This document shows positions 31,405 to 39,683 of a stretch of 64,000 nucleotides of DNA, piece after piece. This DNA comes from WHSW01 sp963767285 (GTDB lineage: Bacteria > Actinomycetota > Thermoleophilia > Solirubrobacterales > 70-9): positions 124,001 to 188,000 of the forward strand of contig CAVYDJ010000003.1 in NCBI GenBank assembly GCA_963767285.1, given 5' to 3'. The notes under the pieces were generated by a model. The model was not told the origin of the DNA. It saw nothing but the letters and a program-made list of their open reading frames with translations, and made no database searches. Each line of letters begins with the position of its first letter. The stretch's first letter is position 1. The position numbers and the translations under genes were made by a program.

Positions 31405-31656
31405 ATGCCAAACATCGGACCACTCGAGCTCGCGATTGTGCTCGTGATCGCACTCGTGATCTTCGGCCCCAAGCGGCTGCCGGACCTCGGCAAGTCGCTC
31501 GGCTCGGGGATGCGCGAGTTCAAGGACTCGCTGACCGGCAAGGACGACGACGACGAGGAGGAGGAGCAGGCGGAGCTCGAGGCGGCCGCCTCGCACCCCC
31601 AGCCCGATCCCGAGGTCGAGCCCGTCAAGGGCGAGGTCGTCGAGGACCGCTCCTAA
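31405..31656 (+). CDS. tatA: Twin-arginine translocase subunit TatA
   Basis: Pore-forming subunit of the Tat export system for folded proteins. The 83-aa product has the classic start MPNIGPLELAIVLVIALVIF (TM helix), the hinge FGPKRLPDLGKSLG, an amphipathic helix, and an acidic tail (KDDDDEEEEQAELEA). ATG 31405 was chosen over the upstream in-frame ATG because it sits directly at the TM helix and follows TAGCAT. tatC follows after 19 bases. Likely clients in the window include the Rieske subunit. Confidence 0.95.
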   Translation: MPNIGPLELAIVLVIALVIFGPKRLPDLGKSLGSGMREFKDSLTGKDDDDEEEEQAELEAAASHPQPDPEVEPVKGEVVEDRS

Positions 31657-31675
31657 GCGGACCCGGCCCAGGACC

Positions 31676-32422
31676 ATGCCCCGGCGGCGAAGGCCAGCCA
31701 AGTTCGACGACCGGATGACGCTCGTCGAGCATCTCGACGAGTTGCGCAACCGGATCATCCTCTCCGGGGTCGTGCTCGCGCTCGCGATCGTCTTCTGCTT
31801 CTGGCAGAACCACACCCTGCTCGAGATCGCCAACGAGCCGCTGCCCCGCGATCTCGACCCGCTCACCTTCAGTCCCACCGAGCCGTTCTTCACCACGGTC
31901 AAGCTCTCGATGTACGGCGGCATCCTGATCGCGCTGCCGATCCTGCTCTTCCAGGTCTACGCCTTCGTACTGCCGGCGTTCAGCCCGTCCGAGCGCCGCG
32001 TCGTGTTTCCGATGCTGCTCGCGGTCCCGTTCCTGTTCATCGCCGGGACGGTGTTCGCCTACTTCGTCGTCCTCCCCCCGGCGCTCAGCTTCCTGCTCGG
32101 CTTCAACGACCAGGAGTTCAACATCCAGATCCGCGCCTCTGAGTACTACGGCTTCATCGTCCTCACCCTGATCGGCGTCGGTCTGCTGTTCCAGATCCCG
32201 GTCGGCGTGCTCGCCGTGACCCGGCTCGGGATCGTCACCCCCGAACAGCTCGGCCACAACCGGCGCTACGCGATCCTGGCCATCGCCGTGGTGGCGATGC
32301 TCCTTCCCGGCACCGACCCGGTGACGATGCTGATCTGCATGCTGCCGCTCTACCTGCTGTTCGAGTTCTCACTCCTGCTGGCCCGCTGGTTCGGCGAACC
32401 GGCGGAGGGCGTCGTCGACTAG
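31676..32422 (+). CDS. tatC: Twin-arginine translocase subunit TatC
   Basis: Receptor for twin-arginine signal peptides. The 248-aa, six-helix protein shows MTLVEHLDELRNRIILSGV, the signature for binding the signal peptide, FSPTEPFFTTVKLSMYGGIL, FVLPAFSPSERR, FLLGFNDQEFNIQIRASEYY, and GLLFQIPVGVLAV. The conserved Glu in EHLDELR is present. It follows tatA directly, and no tatB is seen, which is common in Actinobacteria with TatA/TatC pairs. Confidence 0.95.
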   Translation: MPRRRRPAKFDDRMTLVEHLDELRNRIILSGVVLALAIVFCFWQNHTLLEIANEPLPRDLDPLTFSPTEPFFTTVKLSMYGGILIALPILLFQVYAFVLPAFSPSERRVVFPMLLAVPFLFIAGTVFAYFVVLPPALSFLLGFNDQEFNIQIRASEYYGFIVLTLIGVGLLFQIPVGVLAVTRLGIVTPEQLGHNRRYAILAIAVVAMLLPGTDPVTMLICMLPLYLLFEFSLLLARWFGEPAEGVVD

Positions 32423-32440
32423 CGGCCGGACCGCTTCCTC

Positions 32441-32446
32441 TACGCT
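32441..32446 (+). promoter_or_regulatory. Putative -10 (TACGCT), leaderless type
   Basis: TACGCT ends 9 bases before ATG 32456 of the TPR gene, in the short gap after tatC. Confidence 0.4.
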
Positions 32447-32455
32447 CCCGACCCG

Positions 32456-33229
32456 ATGCTGTTCGATCTCCAAAGCGGCAAGCGCCGGCGCGTGGTCCAA
32501 GTCGTCTTCGGCTTCCTCGCCTTCATCTTCTTCATCAGCTTCGTCGGCTTCGGGATCGGCTCCGACGTCAGCGGCGGGATCTTCGACGCGCTCGGGATCG
32601 GCGGCGGCGACTCGAGCTCCAGCCCGCAGTACGAGGAGCAGATCGAGGAGGCCGAGGCGACCCTGGAGACGGATCCGAAGGACAAGCAGGCGCTGCTCGC
32701 CCTGGTCCGTTACCACTACCTCTCGGCCACGTCCGAGGGGGTGACGACCGACCCGACGACCGGGGCGACGTCGATCAGCGAAGAGGCCCACGCCGAGCTC
32801 GAACTCGCGGCGCAGGCGTGGACCGACTACCTGAAGACGAACCCGACCGGCACCGACCAGAGCACGGCCGCCAACGCCGCCCAGGTCTTCGTCCTGCTCG
32901 GCGACGCGGAGGGCGCCGCCGAGGCGCAGGCGATCGTCGCCGAGGGCGTGAAGAGCGCCGCCGCCTACGGCCAGCTCGCCTTCTACTACTACGCCGCCGG
33001 CGAGATCAAGAAGGGCGACGAGGCGGCGAAGCAGGCGGTTGACGCGGCCGATGCGTCCTCGGCCGACCAGATCGAGAAGAACCTGGCGAACATCCGCAAG
33101 CAGGCGATCAAGCAGCAGGAGGCGATCGAAGAGCAGGCCGAGCAGGGTGGCGCGGAGGCCGGCGAGCAGCAGCTCCAGGATCCGTTCGGCAGCCTGGGCG
33201 GCGCTCCGCCCGTCGCGCCTACGCCCTGA
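32456..33229 (+). CDS. Membrane-anchored TPR-like protein
   Basis: A 257-aa protein with a basic N-terminus (QSGKRRRVVQ), one TM helix (residues 14-36, VVFGFLAFIFFISFVGFGIG), and an external helical region. TPR-like repeats are suggested by YEEQIEEAEATLETDPKDKQ, AAQAWTDYLKTNP, and GQLAFYYYAAGEIKKGDEAA. A Glu/Gln-rich coiled tail and the proline end APPVAPTP follow. Function unknown; location next to tatAC suggests an envelope role, perhaps in protein assembly. It converges on the Vgb-like gene with a 3-base gap. Confidence 0.72.
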   Translation: MLFDLQSGKRRRVVQVVFGFLAFIFFISFVGFGIGSDVSGGIFDALGIGGGDSSSSPQYEEQIEEAEATLETDPKDKQALLALVRYHYLSATSEGVTTDPTTGATSISEEAHAELELAAQAWTDYLKTNPTGTDQSTAANAAQVFVLLGDAEGAAEAQAIVAEGVKSAAAYGQLAFYYYAAGEIKKGDEAAKQAVDAADASSADQIEKNLANIRKQAIKQQEAIEEQAEQGGAEAGEQQLQDPFGSLGGAPPVAPTP

Positions 33230-33232
33230 CGC

Positions 33233-34657
33233 TCACCGCGGGCGCAGGCGCGCGCGGATGCTCGACACGACGCTCTCGTCCCCGTCGTTCGCGGTGACGG
33301 TCAGCCGGTAGCGCCCGGGCTTGGCGCGCTTGCCGCCGAGCTTCCCGTTCCAGGCCAGCTTGCCGAGCCCGGCTGCGGCGATGTCCTTCGTAGCGACGGT
33401 CTGGGCGGGGGCGCGAGCCGAGCTTCCCTGCCGCTTGACCGCCAGGCTGACCGCGGCGGCGCCCGTGATCACGAACCGCACCTTCAGCCGCCGGCCCGCG
33501 CGGGGCCGGTCCGGCTTGACCGCAAACGCGACCAGGATCAGCTTCGCGTCGGCGCCGGGCGTCCCCGGTGTCCCCGGTGTCCCAGGTGTGCCCGGCGTCC
33601 CCGGCGTCCCCGGCTCGCCAGGCGGGCCGGTCGGCAGCGCGTCGGGCGTCGTGTCGGTGGTGATCGCGCCGACGTTGTTCGCGAAGCGCTCGGTGAACCA
33701 CAGCGCGCCGCCCGGGCCCGCGGTGATCGCGCCGGGGCCGGCCCCGCTCGCCGGCAAGGTGAACTCGGAGACCACGCCGCCGGTCGTCATCCGTCCGATC
33801 TTTCCTGCGCGTCCCTGCGTGAACCAGAGCGCACCGTCGGGTCCACCGGTGAGGTCCTCGAGGCCGCTGCCGGCCGGTGCCGCGAAGCGCGATTGGGCTC
33901 CCGCGGTCGTGATCCGCACGACGTGGTCGACGCCGGCGGCCGCGGCCCAGAGGGCGCCGTCGGGGCCGGAGGTGATCGACACGAGGTCGTTGGGCTCCGA
34001 CTCCAGGGCCGGGACGCTGAACTCGGTGACCGCCCCGGCGGTCGTCATCCGCCCGATCTGACTCGACCCCCGCTCGGTGAACCACAGCGCCCCGTCGGAT
34101 CCGGCGGCGATCCCGAACGGTCGGCTTCCCACGCCCGGCACCGCGAACTCGTTCGTGACCACGCCGGCGGTCGTGATCCGGCCGATCTGGTCGCTGCCGG
34201 CCTCCGTGAACCAGAGCGCGCCGTCGGAACCGGCGACGATGCCGGTCGGGGCGCTCCCGACGCCCATGACGGCGAACTCAACCAGCGACGCCTGAATCGC
34301 CGCGTCCGATCCTGCGAGCGGGTTGATCCTGCCGATCCGGTCGCCGGTTCGCTCGGTGAAGAACACGTCACCGCCGAGGGCGGTCAGATCGAACGGCTCT
34401 CGCCCCGCCGGCAGGACGAACTCGGTGACCGCGCCCGCCGGCGTGACGCGCGCGATCCGGCTGACGCTCGACTGCGCGATCCAGAGGTTGCCGTCGGGTC
34501 CGGTGACGATCCCCGTCGGCTGCGAGTTGGGGGTGCCGAGCGGGAACTCGGCGATCGCGGCGTCGGCCGGCGCCGCCATGGCCGCGAGCAGCGCGATCGC
34601 CGCGACAGCGCTCGGCCAGAAGGCCCGCTTGCGAGTCCGAGGCGCGATCCCCTGCAC
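33233..34657 (-). CDS. Secreted beta-propeller protein, virginiamycin B lyase-like
   Basis: A 474-aa exported protein. Signal peptide about residues 1-33 (SAVAAIALLAAMAAPADA). Residues 35-335 are a seven-bladed propeller of the Vgb/streptogramin lyase type with repeats such as GPDGNLWIAQ, GSDGALWFTE (several copies) and IGRMTTAGAVTEF. A collagen-like linker (GTPG repeated) follows, then a C-terminal beta-sandwich (KPDRPRAGRRLKVRFVITG). Metal and catalytic residues of true Vgb cannot be confirmed; most such proteins are not antibiotic lyases. It is divergent from tRNA-Lys. Confidence 0.8.
   Translation of the reverse strand: MQGIAPRTRKRAFWPSAVAAIALLAAMAAPADAAIAEFPLGTPNSQPTGIVTGPDGNLWIAQSSVSRIARVTPAGAVTEFVLPAGREPFDLTALGGDVFFTERTGDRIGRINPLAGSDAAIQASLVEFAVMGVGSAPTGIVAGSDGALWFTEAGSDQIGRITTAGVVTNEFAVPGVGSRPFGIAAGSDGALWFTERGSSQIGRMTTAGAVTEFSVPALESEPNDLVSITSGPDGALWAAAAGVDHVVRITTAGAQSRFAAPAGSGLEDLTGGPDGALWFTQGRAGKIGRMTTGGVVSEFTLPASGAGPGAITAGPGGALWFTERFANNVGAITTDTTPDALPTGPPGEPGTPGTPGTPGTPGTPGTPGADAKLILVAFAVKPDRPRAGRRLKVRFVITGAAAVSLAVKRQGSSARAPAQTVATKDIAAAGLGKLAWNGKLGGKRAKPGRYRLTVTANDGDESVVSSIRARLRPR
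33561..33614. repeat. 9-bp tandem repeat coding a collagen-like linker
   Basis: Six tandem copies of GTCCCCGGT/C with minor variation (for example GTCCCAGGT, GTGCCCGGC). On the minus strand they encode Gly-Thr-Pro triplets linking the propeller to the C-terminal domain. Copy number is likely variable between strains. Confidence 0.9.
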
Positions 34658-34730
34658 AGCCCGATCGTGTCACCCCGGAGTCGCCGCGTCAACACGCCGG
34701 CCGCACCGCGAACGGCAGCCGACCCGTCGC

Positions 34731-34736
34731 TACGAT
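34731..34736 (+). promoter_or_regulatory. Putative -10 (TACGAT) of tRNA-Lys
   Basis: TACGAT ends 8 bases before the first base of tRNA-Lys. No -35 hexamer is evident. Confidence 0.4.
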
Positions 34737-34744
34737 GCCCGTCC

Positions 34745-34817
34745 GGGCCGTTAGCTCAGCTGGTAGAGCAGGAGACTCTTAATCTCAAGGTCACAGGTTC
34801 GATCCCTGTACGGCCCA
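34745..34817 (+). tRNA. tRNA-Lys (anticodon CTT)
   Basis: A 73-base cloverleaf. Acceptor GGGCCGT/ACGGCCC, D stem GCTC/GAGC, anticodon loop CTCTTAA with anticodon CTT at 34778-34780, anticodon stem GGAGA/TCTCA with the usual mismatched first pair, variable loop AGGTC, T arm ACAGG-TTCGATC-CCTGT. Discriminator A34817; CCA is not encoded. Confidence 0.97.
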
Positions 34818-34853
34818 CTCAGCCGGGAGCTGTCCAGGGGATACTGGGTGGCG

Positions 34854-34991
34854 ATGTCGGAAGAGAACGTAGAGCTGTTCCGAAGGGCGTTGGACGCCAT
34901 GGTCAGCGACCGCCGCGACGGCAAGGCCTTCCGGGTGCGGACGTACCTCGATCCCGCGGAGGCGCTCGAAGCGGCCGGGCTCAGCCCCTGA
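34854..34991 (+). pseudogene. Internally deleted SnoaL-like (NTF2-fold) protein, 45 aa
   Basis: The short frame encodes MSEENVELFRRALDAMVSDR followed by DGKAFRVRTYLDPAEALEAA-GLSP. The first 15 residues match the typical N-terminus of SnoaL-like proteins of this bacterial group, and the last 20 match their typical C-terminus (pattern VRVRxYLDRAEALEAAGL). About 80-100 central residues that form the cavity are absent with the frame kept. It is therefore probably an in-frame deletion remnant, less likely a functional mini-protein. It overlaps the convergent SBBP gene by 11 bases. Confidence 0.6.
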
Positions 34992-37722
34992 CGCCGACCT
35001 TCTTCGACTTCGCCGCGAGACAAATCCCGAGATCCGGGATCGTCTGCGGCTCGGCCTTCGCGTAGTAGGAGCCCTCGGGCGGGGAGGCGGACTTCCGGAA
35101 GGATCCGTTCGCCTTCGTCTTGGCCCGGCCGATCGAGGGGTCCTTGCCGCGCTTCGCGCGGAAGATCGTCAGCTCGACCTTCGCCGCGCACGCTCCCTTC
35201 GGGGTGAGCTTTCCCTTGAATGCTTCCTTCCCAGCCGCGTACGAGAGCTTGAGCCGGCGCGCCACGTCCGGACAGCCGGCGGGCCCCGGGACGTCCGGAC
35301 AGGCGTCGTTCGCATCCGTGGTCCCGTCGCCGTCGCGATCCGGATCCTTGCAGCCGTCGCCGTTTGCGTCGGGTCCCGCTCCGATCCCCTCTGTGGGGCA
35401 CGCGTCGGCGGCGTCGGGAACGCCGTCCCCGTCGGCGTCGGGAACGCCGTCCCCGTCGGCGTCGGGAACGCCGTCCCCGTCGGCGTCCGCGTCGCAGGCG
35501 TCGCCCTGAGCGTCGCCGTCGAGGTCGGCCTGGTCGGGATTGGCGGTGGCCGGGCAGTTGTCGGGCAGGTCGACGACCCCGTCGCCATCCGTGTCGAGCA
35601 GGATTTTCGAGATGAACGCGTCGCTCATCGGGGAGTCTCCCTCGATCGGGGCGGCCGTGGGGAAGTCCGTGGACGAGGTCCCACCGGCGATGTACATGTT
35701 GCCGATGGAGTCCACGGCGATGCCGCGGGCCTGTTCGTCGTCATTGCCCCCGAGGTAGGTCGAGAAGTCGAGCGCGGTTCCCGGCGGGGTCAGCTTGAAA
35801 ACGAAAGCGTCGTCCCCCGGCAAGTCGCCCTGGATCGGAGCGACGGTGTCGAAATCGGTCGAAGCGGTGACGCCGGCGACGTAGGCGGATCCGCGGGCGT
35901 CGACGGCGATGAACGTGCCCCTGTCTTCACCGTTGCCACCCAGATAGGTCGAGTAGGTGAGCGCGCTGCCGGCAGGATTGAGCTTCGAGACGAAGAGGTC
36001 GTTGAAGCTGCCCGGTGCGTCGCTCTCGATCGGATCGACGGTGGGGAAGTTGGTGGATCCGGTGAGGCCGGTGACGTAGGCCGCGCCGCTCGCATCGACC
36101 GCGATGGACTCGGGAGTCTCGTTGCCGCCGCCGCCGGCACCTCCAAGATAGGTCGAGTAGACGAACGCGCTGCCGGCGGGGTTCAGCTTCGAGACGAAGG
36201 CGTCGCTGGAGGCGCCGAGACTGCCCTGGATCGCGTTGGCGGTCGGGAAGTTGGAGGAGGCGGTGACCCCGGTGACGTAGGCTCCGCCACTCGCATCGAC
36301 GGCCGCGGACTTGCCGAACTCGGAACCGCCGCCACCCAGATAGGTCGAGTAGCTGAGTGCGCTGCCGGCGGGGTTCAGCTTCGCGACGAAGGCGTCGCTG
36401 GGGCCGCCGAGGCCGCCCTGGATCGCGTTGGCCGTCGGGAAGTTGGCGGAGGCGGTCTGCCCGGTGACGACGAGGGCGCCCCCCGCGTCGAGAGCGATGC
36501 CCTCCCCTCTGTCGGCCCCGCCTCCTCCCAGAAAGGTCGAGTAGACGAGCGCGTTTCCGGCCGGGGAGAGCTTGGAGATGAAGGCGTCCTCGCCGGTGCC
36601 CTTGGTGGCTTGGATCGCGTTGACGGTGGGGAAGTTGCCCGAGTCGGTTCCTCCGGCCACATATGCGGCGCCACTGCCGTCGACCGCGATCGTCTGGCCG
36701 TCGTCGAGCCCGGCGCCTCCCAGGTAGGTCGAGTAGACGAGGGCGCTCCCGGCGGGGTTCAGCTTCGAGACGACGACGTCGAAGCCGGCGGAGTCACCCG
36801 CGATCGGGCCGACCGTGTCGAAGTTCGTCGAGTCGGAGTCGCCGATGACGTAGGCGGCACCGGCGCCGTCGATCGCGATCTCGCTGAGCTGATCTGTGCC
36901 GCTCCCGCCCAGGTAGGTGGAGTACGCAAGGAGCACCGGGTCGATCACGAGCTGGCGGCTCGGGTCATACGAGCCGAGCTCGAACCCGACGCGGTTGCCG
37001 TCGAGGCTGAAGGCGGCGTCGACCTCGGTTCGCGGTTGCTCCGCGCTCGCGGGCTGGTAGGCGATCGGGGCCAGCTGGGTGAAACGCGCCTGTCCGGCGC
37101 TGGCCACGAGACTCCCGTCGTCGGTCAGGCTGACCGAGTCGGCGCCCTCGATTCGCGCCGAGAGGGCCGACGGGTCGGCGCCGGCCGCGAGCACGTAGTC
37201 GTATTCGATCTGCTCCCGGCTCGAGCCATGGAAGCGGATCTCGGTTCCCGGGTAGGCGGATTCGAAGGCGACCGCGCCATAGGTCGGGATCTCGGTCTCC
37301 CATCCCGACCGGTCGCCGCGCAGGTCGTTGACGACGCCCGGGAGTTGCTGTACCCCCGTCGCGTTGCCCAGATCGGCGCCGGGAAAGTGGAGCCGGATCG
37401 ACTCGGAGGAGTGCTGGGAGGTCCGCGCGGAGATCGTTGCCCCTGAACTCGTCAGCGCCAGGCTTCCGGCCGCGGTCCTGGTCGTGAACAGGACCTCGTC
37501 CTGATAGCGGCCGGCGTTGGGCTCGAACGCGAGGGGCACCTCACCGTATTGAGACTGGGCCTCGACCGGGGAGGCCGCAGGCGGCGCGGGGGAGGACGCC
37601 TGATCGAGCAGGAACCCGCCACCGGCGATCGCCGCGGTCGACGCGATTGCGACGGCGATCAGCGCCGGACCACCGCGCAGCGGCATCCGCGGGTGAACCC
37701 CGATGCCTGCAAACTCGCTCAA
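34981..37722 (-). CDS. Large secreted SBBP-repeat protein with thrombospondin type 3-like Ca-binding repeats
   Basis: A 913-aa exported protein. N-terminal signal/TM near residues 14-38 (ALIAVAIASTAAIAGGGFLL). An N-terminal domain begins VPLAFEPNAGRYQDEVLFTT, typical of SBBP (beta-propeller) proteins. About eight repeats with the core LVYSTYLGGAG, IAVDGSGAAYVAG and NFPTVNAIQ follow. Acidic repeats (DADGDGVPDADGDGVPD) bind calcium by analogy. A final basic beta domain (KLSYAAGKEAFKGKLTPKGA) ends in KVGVRG. TTG 37722 is preferred over ATG 37686 because AGGAGG lies 11 bases upstream. Likely a surface or matrix protein. Confidence 0.85.
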   Translation of the reverse strand: MSEFAGIGVHPRMPLRGGPALIAVAIASTAAIAGGGFLLDQASSPAPPAASPVEAQSQYGEVPLAFEPNAGRYQDEVLFTTRTAAGSLALTSSGATISARTSQHSSESIRLHFPGADLGNATGVQQLPGVVNDLRGDRSGWETEIPTYGAVAFESAYPGTEIRFHGSSREQIEYDYVLAAGADPSALSARIEGADSVSLTDDGSLVASAGQARFTQLAPIAYQPASAEQPRTEVDAAFSLDGNRVGFELGSYDPSRQLVIDPVLLAYSTYLGGSGTDQLSEIAIDGAGAAYVIGDSDSTNFDTVGPIAGDSAGFDVVVSKLNPAGSALVYSTYLGGAGLDDGQTIAVDGSGAAYVAGGTDSGNFPTVNAIQATKGTGEDAFISKLSPAGNALVYSTFLGGGGADRGEGIALDAGGALVVTGQTASANFPTANAIQGGLGGPSDAFVAKLNPAGSALSYSTYLGGGGSEFGKSAAVDASGGAYVTGVTASSNFPTANAIQGSLGASSDAFVSKLNPAGSAFVYSTYLGGAGGGGNETPESIAVDASGAAYVTGLTGSTNFPTVDPIESDAPGSFNDLFVSKLNPAGSALTYSTYLGGNGEDRGTFIAVDARGSAYVAGVTASTDFDTVAPIQGDLPGDDAFVFKLTPPGTALDFSTYLGGNDDEQARGIAVDSIGNMYIAGGTSSTDFPTAAPIEGDSPMSDAFISKILLDTDGDGVVDLPDNCPATANPDQADLDGDAQGDACDADADGDGVPDADGDGVPDADGDGVPDAADACPTEGIGAGPDANGDGCKDPDRDGDGTTDANDACPDVPGPAGCPDVARRLKLSYAAGKEAFKGKLTPKGACAAKVELTIFRAKRGKDPSIGRAKTKANGSFRKSASPPEGSYYAKAEPQTIPDLGICLAAKSKKVGVRG
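35411..35482. repeat. Three exact 24-bp tandem repeats (calcium-binding repeat units)
   Basis: Three identical copies (35411-35434, 35435-35458, 35459-35482) of a 24-base unit beginning GCGTCGGGAACG. Each encodes one DADGDGVP unit of the thrombospondin type 3-like region. Perfect identity indicates recent expansion or ongoing slippage. Confidence 0.92.
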
Positions 37723-37754
37723 TTGACGTCCCGCCTCCTTGCCAGCTCGGCGCG

Positions 37755-37783
37755 AGTCTAAGTCAGGCGAGCCGATCAGACAA
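37755..37783 (-). promoter_or_regulatory. Sigma70-type promoter of the SBBP gene
   Basis: On the minus strand, TTGTCT (37783-37778) and TAGACT (37760-37755) are separated by 17 bases, a standard spacing. The predicted transcript has a leader of about 25 bases containing AGGAGG (37739-37734) before TTG 37722. It is the clearest -35/-10 pair in the window. Confidence 0.55.
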
Positions 37784-37812
37784 GGGGGCGTCGTAGCGGT
37801 CATCATGCGGCG

Positions 37813-38724
37813 ATGAGCGAGGACGAGCCGCAGGTCCGCGATCCGGAGGAGCTCGACGCGCTGGGAGCTCCGGCCGACGCCGAGATCTCGGAGCTGACCA
37901 CGATGGGGCCGGTCGAGCTGACCGTCGCCGACCTCGACGTGTCGATCCCCTTCTACGAGGGCTCGGTGGGCCTCGTGACGCGTGAGCGCAACGACGGTCG
38001 CGCCTCCCTCGGGACGGACGAGCGCGAACTGCTGGTCCTCGTCGAGCAGCCTGGCGCCCGGCCGTCGGACGGCCACACCGGCCTGTACCACTTCGCCCTC
38101 CTGGTCCCCGAGCGGGCGGACCTCGCCCGGTGGCTCGCCCACGCCGCCGCGGACCAGATCCCGCTCACCGGGCTCTCCGACCACTTCGTCAGCGAGGCGA
38201 TCTATCTCAGCGACCCCGACGGCCACGGGATCGAGATCTACTGGGACCGGCCCCGGGAGGTCTGGCAGGGTCAGGTCGCGGAGCGGATGACCACCGAGCC
38301 GCTCGACGTCCAGGATCTGGTCCGCGAGCTCGGTGGCGAGACCCCGGCCTTCGGCGGCCTGCCCGCCGGGACCACGATGGGCCACGTCCATCTCAAGGTC
38401 GCCTCGATTCCGGAGACCGTGGCCTTCTACCGGGACCTGCTCGGCTTCGGATTGATGGCCAGCCTCGGGCCGATGGCCGCGTTCCTGAGCGCCGGGGGTT
38501 ATCACCATCACCTCGGGTCGAACACCTGGGAGAGCGCCGGCGCCGAGCCGCCACCCGCGGGCAGCGCGGCGCTGCGTCACTACACCGTGTTGGTGCCGGA
38601 CGACGCGGAGCTCGAGCGGGTTCTGGGACGCCTGCGCTCGGCTGGGATGCCGATCGAGGACCACGCCGACGGAGCACTGGTGCGCGACCCTTCCCAGAAC
38701 GCCGCCTTGCTCCGCGTCAGCTAG
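37813..38724 (+). CDS. VOC family dioxygenase-like protein (two-domain, catechol 2,3-dioxygenase type)
   Basis: A 303-aa protein with two vicinal-oxygen-chelate modules. Module 1 (about residues 30-145): GPVELTVADLDVSIPFYEGS, GLYHFALLVPERADLARWL, LSDPDGHGIEIYWDRP. Module 2 (about 190-300): MGHVHLKVASIPETVAFYRD, HHHLGSNTW, RHYTVLVPDDAELE. Metal-ligand candidates are His in HVHLKV, His in HHHLG and Glu in IEIYWDR. The CatE/YfiE group matches in layout. Substrate unknown. It converges on the LLM gene with an 8-base overlap. Confidence 0.83.
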   Translation: MSEDEPQVRDPEELDALGAPADAEISELTTMGPVELTVADLDVSIPFYEGSVGLVTRERNDGRASLGTDERELLVLVEQPGARPSDGHTGLYHFALLVPERADLARWLAHAAADQIPLTGLSDHFVSEAIYLSDPDGHGIEIYWDRPREVWQGQVAERMTTEPLDVQDLVRELGGETPAFGGLPAGTTMGHVHLKVASIPETVAFYRDLLGFGLMASLGPMAAFLSAGGYHHHLGSNTWESAGAEPPPAGSAALRHYTVLVPDDAELERVLGRLRSAGMPIEDHADGALVRDPSQNAALLRVS

Positions 38725-39679
38725 CGAGCGCTCGGAGCCGCTCCGCGAGCTCGCCGGCGAAGAACTCGAAGAAGCCGTCGGGGTCGGGCCCCGCGTTGAT
38801 CAGGGCCAGGTGGTCGAAGCCGGCCTCGGCGAACTGCCGCGCGACCTCGAGGTGGCGGTCGACCTCGGGACCGCAGGCGAATGCCTCGCGCATGTGCTCG
38901 ACCTCGACCAGCTCGGTGGCCGCCTCGAAGTTCACCGGGTTCGGTAGCTCGGTCAGCACCTTCCAGCCGAGTAGGCCGAAGCGGAACATCGAGTGGGCCG
39001 ACTCCGCCGCCTCCTCCTCGTCGGGAGCCCACGCGAGGGGCACCTCCGCGTATCGTGGCCCCTCACCGCCCGCCGCCTCGTACGCCTCGATCAGTTCGGA
39101 GTCGGGGTCGGTGGCAAAGATCCCGTCGCCGAGCTCCGCGGCGATCGCCGCGCCCTTCTTGCCCCCGATCGCGACCGCGATCGGGACCTGCGACTCCGGC
39201 AGGTCGAACACCCGCGCGTCCTCGAGCTTCAGATGCTTGCCCTCGTAGGAGTGATAGCCGCCCGACCAGAGCAGGCGGATGATCTCCAGGGCCTCTCGCA
39301 GCAGCTCGTGGCGCTCGGTCACCGACGGCCAGCCGCGACCAACGATGTGTTCGTTGAGCTGCTCGCCGGCGCCGACCCCGAGCGTGAAGCGGCCCTCCGA
39401 CAGCAGCGCAGTCGTCGCCGCGGCCTGGGCCACGATCGCCGGGTGGTAGCGGATCGACGGGCAGGTCACTCCGGTGGCGAGATGGATCCGCTCGGTCTTC
39501 GCGGCAATCGCGGCCAACATCGACCAGGCGAAGCCGGAGTGGCCGTGGTCGTAGAGCCACGGGTGGAAGTGGTCGGAGACCTCGACGAAGTCGAACCCCG
39601 CGCGCTCGGCCTCGACCGCCTGGCGAACGATCTCCTGGGGCGGGTAGCCCTCCGCGAACAGCTTGTAGCCGATCTTCAT
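38717..39679 (-). CDS. F420-dependent LLM class oxidoreductase (TIGR03557-like)
   Basis: A 320-aa TIM-barrel luciferase-like protein. It shows MKIGYKLFAEGYPPQEIVRQ, FVEVSDHFHPWLYDHGHSGF, LATGVTCPSIRYHPAIVAQA, FTLGVGAGEQLNEHIVGRGW and VAIGGKKGAAIAAELGDG. These match coenzyme F420-dependent glucose-6-phosphate dehydrogenase-like proteins; the actual substrate is unknown. ATG 39679 with a purine-rich stretch upstream was chosen over the longer frame, whose extra 27 residues are low-complexity. The flavodoxin-like gene lies 4 bases upstream, so the two form an operon. Confidence 0.87.
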   Translation of the reverse strand: MKIGYKLFAEGYPPQEIVRQAVEAERAGFDFVEVSDHFHPWLYDHGHSGFAWSMLAAIAAKTERIHLATGVTCPSIRYHPAIVAQAAATTALLSEGRFTLGVGAGEQLNEHIVGRGWPSVTERHELLREALEIIRLLWSGGYHSYEGKHLKLEDARVFDLPESQVPIAVAIGGKKGAAIAAELGDGIFATDPDSELIEAYEAAGGEGPRYAEVPLAWAPDEEEAAESAHSMFRFGLLGWKVLTELPNPVNFEAATELVEVEHMREAFACGPEVDRHLEVARQFAEAGFDHLALINAGPDPDGFFEFFAGELAERLRALAS

Positions 39680-39683
39680 CGAT

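Noticed and set aside
33233..34657. Naming the propeller protein as a true virginiamycin B lyase (resistance gene)
   Set aside because: Repeat similarity alone does not show the catalytic His/metal residues, and the added collagen-like and C-terminal domains argue for another role.
35411..35482. The regular 24-bp repeats as a CRISPR array
   Set aside because: There are no spacers between units; they are in frame and code for calcium-binding peptides.
37723..38664. Upstream extension of the SBBP protein on the minus strand
   Set aside because: It is antisense to the VOC dioxygenase gene, and a -35/-10 promoter plus AGGAGG lie just before TTG 37722.
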